NCBI GenBank assembly: GCA_965199005.1
Contig: CBDAQK010000006.1
Location: forward strand, 2,604,001-2,668,000
Length of the DNA stretch: 64,000 nt
DNA from: LMUY01 sp965199005
Lineage (GTDB): Bacteria > Pseudomonadota > Alphaproteobacteria > Acetobacterales > Acetobacteraceae
Direction of reading: 5' to 3'
The first letter of the stretch is position 1; each line of letters opens with the position of its first letter. Below, piece after piece: positions 59,520-64,000 of this stretch. Both the position numbers and the translations under genes were made by a program. The notes under the pieces are model-generated. The model did not search any database. It saw nothing but the letters and a program-made list of their open reading frames with translations, and had not been told where the DNA came from.

Positions 59520-60143
59520 CTACTCGCTCAACCGGCGCCATGCTTTGACGAAGGTCTGGGCCCGGGTGGCAATCTCGGTAACGGTGAAGCCGGCTTTATA
59601 GAGCGCCGACCCGAGACCGAAGCCGGCTGCCCCGGCGGCGACATAGTCTGCCATGTTGGAAGGTGTGATCCCGCCGACGGGGAAGAACGCGGTCTGTCGC
59701 GGGAACACGCTCTTCCAGGCCTTCAGCACGGCCGGCGGCAGGGCTTCGGCCGGAAACAGCTTCAGCGCGTCGGCACCGTTGCGGAGCGCGGCAAAGCCCT
59801 CGGTGGGCGTGGCAACGCCGGGTGCACACGCCATCCCGGCGGCCTTGGCGGCACGGACCACCGCCGGGTCGCTATGGGGCATGACAATCAACCGGCCGCC
59901 TGCACTGGCAATCTCGGCCACCTGCTCCGGCTCCATCACCGTTCCTGCACCGACCAGGATATCCGGCCCCAGCGCCTCTGCCAGCAAACGGATGCTGTGC
60001 ATCGGGTCTGGCGAGTTCAGCGGCACCTCGACGATGCTGAACCCCGCCGCCACCAAGGCATGCCCTACGGGCACGACCTCGTCTGGCTTGACGCCGCGTA
60101 GGATGGCGATCAGCGGCAAGCGGTCGAGATAGGCGCGGAGCAT
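59520..60143 (-). CDS. dgoA: 2-dehydro-3-deoxy-6-phosphogalactonate aldolase DgoA
   Basis: A 207-residue class I KDPG/KDPGal aldolase that cleaves KDPGal to pyruvate and glyceraldehyde-3-phosphate. The Schiff-base lysine is K128 in ADALKLFPAE, with E39 in VEVPLNSPD; GAGTVM and FPVGGITPSNMADYVAAGAAGFGLGSALY complete the barrel. The N-terminal LIAILRGVKPDE and the SALY end favour DgoA over Eda. ATG 60143 shares a base with the dgoK stop (TGATG). Confidence 0.92.
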   Translation of the reverse strand: MLRAYLDRLPLIAILRGVKPDEVVPVGHALVAAGFSIVEVPLNSPDPMHSIRLLAEALGPDILVGAGTVMEPEQVAEIASAGGRLIVMPHSDPAVVRAAKAAGMACAPGVATPTEGFAALRNGADALKLFPAEALPPAVLKAWKSVFPRQTAFFPVGGITPSNMADYVAAGAAGFGLGSALYKAGFTVTEIATRAQTFVKAWRRLSE

Positions 60144-61108
60144 CAGTTTGTCTCTCCTGCGGTGGCGTTCGCCAAACCTGCGTGGCAGGCGATCTGCCAC
60201 AGCCCCGCCTCCGTGGCGCCGGCGATGATCCGGGCGTCCGTAATGCCGAAAGCGGCGAGGCCGCGAAGATACGTCTGGCACAACACCGGATCGCCTATGA
60301 GGGCCAATGGCCCCGCGCCGGCATCCAGCGCACAGCGTATCTCGTCGCCAATGAGCAGACCAGACAGGTAGTCCAGGCTGTCAGCCGCCGGCACTGTGCC
60401 CGCCAGAACCAAGGTGCGGGCAGAGAAGAGCAGCGGTGCCAGCCCGGCCGGGCTGGCCCGAGCTGCCGCGATGCCCTGGGCAAAGGCCGAATGACCGTCC
60501 GACGCGCTGGTGCCAGCATCGCGCGTCGGGCGGCCGAGGATGGAGTGGTTGCGCAGCACGGCAAACAGCTCGCCGGTCATGAAGGTCTGGAAAGCGGCGA
60601 TACCACCGTTTTGCACGGAAACCCACTTGCTATGCGTCCCCGGGAGGATCAGCCGCGCGGAGTCCCGCATGCCGGGATTTAACGAGAGCGCACCGAAGAT
60701 TTGCGTCTCCTCACCCCGCATGACGTCGAAGCGCGGCACGTCCATCGCGATACCCGGCACGATGTGCAGATCCGGACCCAGCCCGGACGCCACAGCGACG
60801 AGGGCCGAAGCAAGTTCCGGCAAGCCGGTCGGCCCTTTGCAATAGGGTGCCTGTTTCCAGCCCTGGGCGCTGCCGATCATCCCGCAGGCAAGGGTCGGCA
60901 GACTCGGCGCGGCACGCAACCATTCCCCTGCGACATCAGCGAAGGCTGCTGGGAAAGCGCCATCCATCACCTGCATGATCCCCAACGGCGCAGCGCGGCT
61001 GTCGAGGACCGCTCCCGCATCGCCGAATAGGAACGCCCTCAGCGACGAGGTACCCCAATCAAGCGCGATCAACCGAGGGATGCCGGACGCGGTTTGGCTT
61101 GTCTGCAG
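60143..61108 (-). CDS. dgoK: 2-dehydro-3-deoxygalactonokinase DgoK, probable CTG start
   Basis: A 321-residue sugar-acid kinase acting before DgoA in galactonate breakdown. It opens IPRLIALDWGTSSLRAFLFG (phosphate-1 loop), with CGMIGSAQGWKQAPY, LPGTHSKWV and MTGELFAVLRNHSILGR typical of DgoK. No ATG, GTG or TTG lies suitably before the ALDWGTSS strand. A CTG at 61108 has AAGGAGG five nt upstream and fits perfectly; the TTG within PRLIAL would lose the first strand. No galactonate regulator or dehydratase is nearby. Confidence 0.9.
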   Translation of the reverse strand: MQTSQTASGIPRLIALDWGTSSLRAFLFGDAGAVLDSRAAPLGIMQVMDGAFPAAFADVAGEWLRAAPSLPTLACGMIGSAQGWKQAPYCKGPTGLPELASALVAVASGLGPDLHIVPGIAMDVPRFDVMRGEETQIFGALSLNPGMRDSARLILPGTHSKWVSVQNGGIAAFQTFMTGELFAVLRNHSILGRPTRDAGTSASDGHSAFAQGIAAARASPAGLAPLLFSARTLVLAGTVPAADSLDYLSGLLIGDEIRCALDAGAGPLALIGDPVLCQTYLRGLAAFGITDARIIAGATEAGLWQIACHAGLANATAGETN

Positions 61109-61432
61109 TCTCGCCTCCTTTGGGGAGCAGCATGATCCGGCGGGGCTCCCACCCGTCCCCCAGCCATATCCGATTTGGCGATGCCAGACCAGGCAACGCC
61201 CGCCCTTGGAGGCCATTGGACGGCGCCAACACCAGCCGCGGCAGCCCGGTGGGCCGGCCAATGAACGGCATCGCACCGGCCGGCTGGACGTGGCACACTC
61301 CATAGCATGCCAACGCCTGGAGACACTGATTGGCGGTATCGGACGAGGGGCAATCATGTCATTGCCTACCAACAGCGATCGTTCCCGGACCTGAGCCGCA
61401 CCGATGTTGCACATCATCGCGGATTTAACCCG
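61109..61432. other. Divergent intergenic region, no gene seen
   Basis: A 324-bp interval between dgoK and the hybrid kinase gene. It contains a 24-codon frame (MLLPKGGETADKP...) that begins at ATG 61132 on the minus strand and overlaps the dgoK ribosome site; it might be a leader peptide but more likely is chance. Promoters for both genes must lie here. Confidence 0.4.
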
Positions 61433-64000
61433 TTGACCCTCGCGCAACGTCTTTCCACCCTCGTCGCACTGGCACTCCTCCCGGCGCTTGCGTTTCAAGC
61501 CTGGTCGAGCCTGGAGCTGCGCAACGAAGCCGAGGCGGCCTATGCGGCCCAGGCCGTCGCGGAGTCCCGCGATGCCCAGGCCAATATGGGGCGGATCGCA
61601 GAGGGTGTCCGCCAACTCCTGCTGGCATTATCCGAGGTCGAGGCCATCCGGGCCGGAGATAACGCGGGGTGCGACGCCTACCTCAAGCTCGTCGCGGACC
61701 AATTCGCCAACTACGCGCTGCTGGCAGCAAACGACCCGGACGGTGAGATCCTGTGCAACAGCTTGGGTGCCAAGGCGGGAGATTACAGCAACGCGGGCCG
61801 GGCCTACCACCTTCGGGCCATGGCCTCCGGCAGCTTCGCCGTGGGTGACCTCGTGACAGGCAACATGACGCATCTGCGCAGCATCCATTTCGCCCTGCCA
61901 TTCCGGCGCCTGGACGGCAGTGTCGGCGGCATCGTACTCGCCAGCCTCGACCAGTCTTGGCTCGCCCGCCAGATGGCGTCGGCATCGACTCCCGCGGACT
62001 CGCTGAGCGTCGTCGTCGATCCCTCGGGGGTGGTGGCCGCGGGCAGCGTGAACGGAAAGCCGGTCACCGACGGCTGGGTGGGCCGGCCGGTCTCACCCGG
62101 GTTCCTGGCCCTTCTGCGGGGGCGACCCGGCGCCGTCGCCGCCGTTGGACCAGACGGCGTGCGGCGCCGATACGGAATCGTCGTCCCCGATCCGATGCTG
62201 AAAGGGATGGTGGTGGCCGTCGGCCTGAACGAGACGGCGGGCCTGGCGGAACTCAGGCGCGTCAGCCTGCGGAACGCAGCAGCCTTGTTGGGCGGAATGG
62301 CCTTGGCGATCTGGGCCTGCATCTTCACCGCCAGGCGGGTCGTCCTGCGCCCGTTGGAGCGGTTGGCGGCTGCGGCAGACCGGGTGCGGGCCGGAGAGCT
62401 GGGGGCACAGGCCGACCTCGGGCGCCGGGCGCGCGAAATTCGCGAGGTTGGCGCCGCATTCGACAGTATGTCCGCGACCCTTGCCCAGCGGGAACAGGCG
62501 GTACGCGAGAGCGAGGCCAGGTTCCGCCACATGGCAGACAGTGCCCCGGCCTTGATTTGGATGACCGATGCCGCAGGCAGGCTTATCTTCGCCAACCTGC
62601 ATTTCACCTTCATGTTCGGGCGTCCGACGGATGAGTTCGTCGGTGATGCCTGGGCCAGTGTGGTGTTGGCCGAGGATTTGCGGAGCTTTCGGCACGCTTT
62701 CGTCAACGCTTTTTCCACCAAGCGGAGCTTTCGGGCAGACATGCGCGTCCGTCGCTCGGACGGGGCAATCCGCTGGCTGGGCTGCGAAGGCGTGCCGCGC
62801 CTTGACGATTCGGGGACGTTTCTTGGCTACACAGGGTGCGCCGTCGACATCACCGAGGGGCGGCTGTCGACTGAAGCGTTGGAGACCAGGATCGCCGAGC
62901 GAACTGCCGACCTCCGGCGTGCGCTCGACGCGCTGCAGCACGAGGTCGAAATCCGCGCCAAGGCGGAGGACGCGCTCAGGCAGGCCCAGAAGATGGAGGC
63001 GGTCGGCCAGCTCACCGGGGGCATCGCGCATGATTTCAATAACATGCTCCAGGGGATCAGTGGCGCGTTGGAGGCCATCCAGCGCCGGATCGACCAAGGC
63101 CGCGCCGGGGAAACCCAGGTCTTCGTCGGGGGCGCCCGCAAGACGGTCGAACGGGCCGCAGCGCTCACCAACAGACTGCTCGCTTTCGCCCGGCGGCAGG
63201 CGCTGCAACCCGAATGCGTGGAACCGGATACACTCGCGGAAAGCCTGGAGGATCTGGTGCGCCGGACGGTCGGGCCAGGGGTGACGGTGGAATTCCGCCT
63301 GGAGTCAAAAGGATGGTTTGTCAGATGTGACCAAAGTCAGTTGGAAAACGCGCTGCTGAACCTTGCCATCAACTCCCGCGATGCCATGCCTGAGGGAGGT
63401 ACACTGTGCGTCACGACCAGCCGAGTCGTCCTATCCGCCGAAGACGCGGGCAAGCTGCAGGGCGCGGCTGAGGGCGATTACGTCGCGATAGCGGTCACCG
63501 ATACGGGGATTGGTATGGACGACGCCACGCAGCTGCGCGCGTTTGAACCGTTTTTCACCACCAAACCGCATGGCGGAGGCACCGGCCTGGGCCTGTCGCA
63601 AGTGTATGGTTTCGTGCACCAGTCGAATGGTGTCGTCCGTCTTGAAAGCGCGCCGGACCAGGGAACGGCTGTCACCATCCTATTGCCGCGGCATGCCGAT
63701 GCGGAGCCGGCTGCCTTGGACCAGCCGGCGACTCAAATGCCCGAAGACGCCGTGGCAGGTGCCAACCTCCTGCTGGTCGAGGATGAGGAGCAGGTCCGCT
63801 CCACCACGGCGGATTATCTGGAGGGGAATGGCCACCGGGTGACGGTGGCGGCAAACGGGGCTGAGGCCTTGGCGCACCTGGACAACCAAAGCCTGGTCGA
63901 TCTTCTCATCACCGACGTCGGGCTGCCCGGTCTGCTCAATGGGCGGCAGGCGGCCGATGCCGCCCGCGCCCGCCGTCCCGGCCTGAAAGTGCTCTTCATC
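61433..64000 (+). CDS. Hybrid sensor histidine kinase (Cache-HAMP-PAS-HisKA-HATPase-REC), cut by the window edge
   Basis: An open frame of 856 codons from TTG 61433 to the right edge with no stop, so the C-terminus is missing. Order: first helix LVALALLPALAFQAW; periplasmic Cache-like domain (30-275); second helix NAAALLGGMALAIWACIF (about 280-297); HAMP; PAS (about 363-480, FRHMADSAPALIWMTDAAG); coiled linker; HisKA with AHDFNNML near 532; HATPase with N box NLAINSRDAM, DTGIGM and GGGTGLGLSQ; receiver domain from LLLVEDEEQ, phosphoacceptor D in LITDVGLPG near 828. It senses an extracellular small molecule; partners lie outside the window. Confidence 0.9.
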   Translation, partial: MTLAQRLSTLVALALLPALAFQAWSSLELRNEAEAAYAAQAVAESRDAQANMGRIAEGVRQLLLALSEVEAIRAGDNAGCDAYLKLVADQFANYALLAANDPDGEILCNSLGAKAGDYSNAGRAYHLRAMASGSFAVGDLVTGNMTHLRSIHFALPFRRLDGSVGGIVLASLDQSWLARQMASASTPADSLSVVVDPSGVVAAGSVNGKPVTDGWVGRPVSPGFLALLRGRPGAVAAVGPDGVRRRYGIVVPDPMLKGMVVAVGLNETAGLAELRRVSLRNAAALLGGMALAIWACIFTARRVVLRPLERLAAAADRVRAGELGAQADLGRRAREIREVGAAFDSMSATLAQREQAVRESEARFRHMADSAPALIWMTDAAGRLIFANLHFTFMFGRPTDEFVGDAWASVVLAEDLRSFRHAFVNAFSTKRSFRADMRVRRSDGAIRWLGCEGVPRLDDSGTFLGYTGCAVDITEGRLSTEALETRIAERTADLRRALDALQHEVEIRAKAEDALRQAQKMEAVGQLTGGIAHDFNNMLQGISGALEAIQRRIDQGRAGETQVFVGGARKTVERAAALTNRLLAFARRQALQPECVEPDTLAESLEDLVRRTVGPGVTVEFRLESKGWFVRCDQSQLENALLNLAINSRDAMPEGGTLCVTTSRVVLSAEDAGKLQGAAEGDYVAIAVTDTGIGMDDATQLRAFEPFFTTKPHGGGTGLGLSQVYGFVHQSNGVVRLESAPDQGTAVTILLPRHADAEPAALDQPATQMPEDAVAGANLLLVEDEEQVRSTTADYLEGNGHRVTVAANGAEALAHLDNQSLVDLLITDVGLPGLLNGRQAADAARARRPGLKVLFI

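Overview
The window is a GC-rich, densely packed alphaproteobacterial chromosome segment. The closest fit is an acetic-acid-bacterium relative (Acetobacteraceae or other Rhodospirillales). This rests on the ChvI/ChvG pair, DUF1013 (TrcR), DUF1192 and two DUF465 proteins, an NdvA-type exporter, a lipid A/Kdo block, and many ATGA, GTGA or TGATG stop/start overlaps. I see no phage, transposase, CRISPR array or rRNA. One tRNA-Ser(CGA) gene is present. Species assignment is inference.

Layout. 1-4.2 kb: urea ABC transporter urtA-urtB-urtC and the first codons of urtD, leftward, behind a near-consensus sigma54 promoter. 4.4-7.1 kb: a hydantoinase/dihydropyrimidinase divergent from a class V aminotransferase. 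7.2-10.1 kb: fasciclin protein, mntR/mntH with an MntR-like box, tRNA-Ser. 10.4-12.1 kb: porin with a perfect terminator. 12.2-17.3 kb: two tiny ORFs, then a Rieske dioxygenase (large and small subunit) fused in one operon with a DctPQM TRAP transporter. 17.3-26.5 kb: housekeeping and stress genes: GNAT, NdvA-like exporter, pdxY, rpmE, an hsp20 with sigma32 promoter and ROSE-like leader, trcR, two YdcH-like proteins, purE-purK.

26.7-36.6 kb holds the most distinctive accessory unit: eight overlapping leftward genes (two paralogous dipeptide-type binding proteins, dppB-C-F-D, an isochorismatase-fold cysteine hydrolase and an asparaginase-like hydrolase with an altered motif), divergent from an L-aspartate dehydrogenase. 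Together they suggest import of an amide compound, two hydrolytic steps and oxidative deamination of aspartate. 36.6-39.5 kb: a truncated aldo/keto reductase, a 27-bp tandem repeat, a MetE-like methyltransferase with a structured leader, and an SDR. 39.4-45.2 kb: lipid A/Kdo genes (LPLAT, waaA, lpxK, lpxL-like) preceded by a GT4 transferase and a metallophosphoesterase. 45.4-48.7 kb: lipid kinase, cupin, pobA, a HEPN-protein remnant, a GFA protein. 48.7-55.8 kb: HugZ, chvI-chvG, glutathione peroxidase, PerM-family protein, an AlgF-like/SGNH/lipoprotein trio and a hendecad coiled-coil protein. 55.8-64 kb: orphan binding protein, ABC exporter, dgoA-dgoK (dgoK probably starting at CTG) and a large hybrid histidine kinase that runs off the right edge.

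Nitrogen acquisition is a recurring theme: urea uptake, hydantoin/pyrimidine ring opening, amide import and hydrolysis, aspartate deamination. All functions are assigned by reading motifs; no database search was possible.
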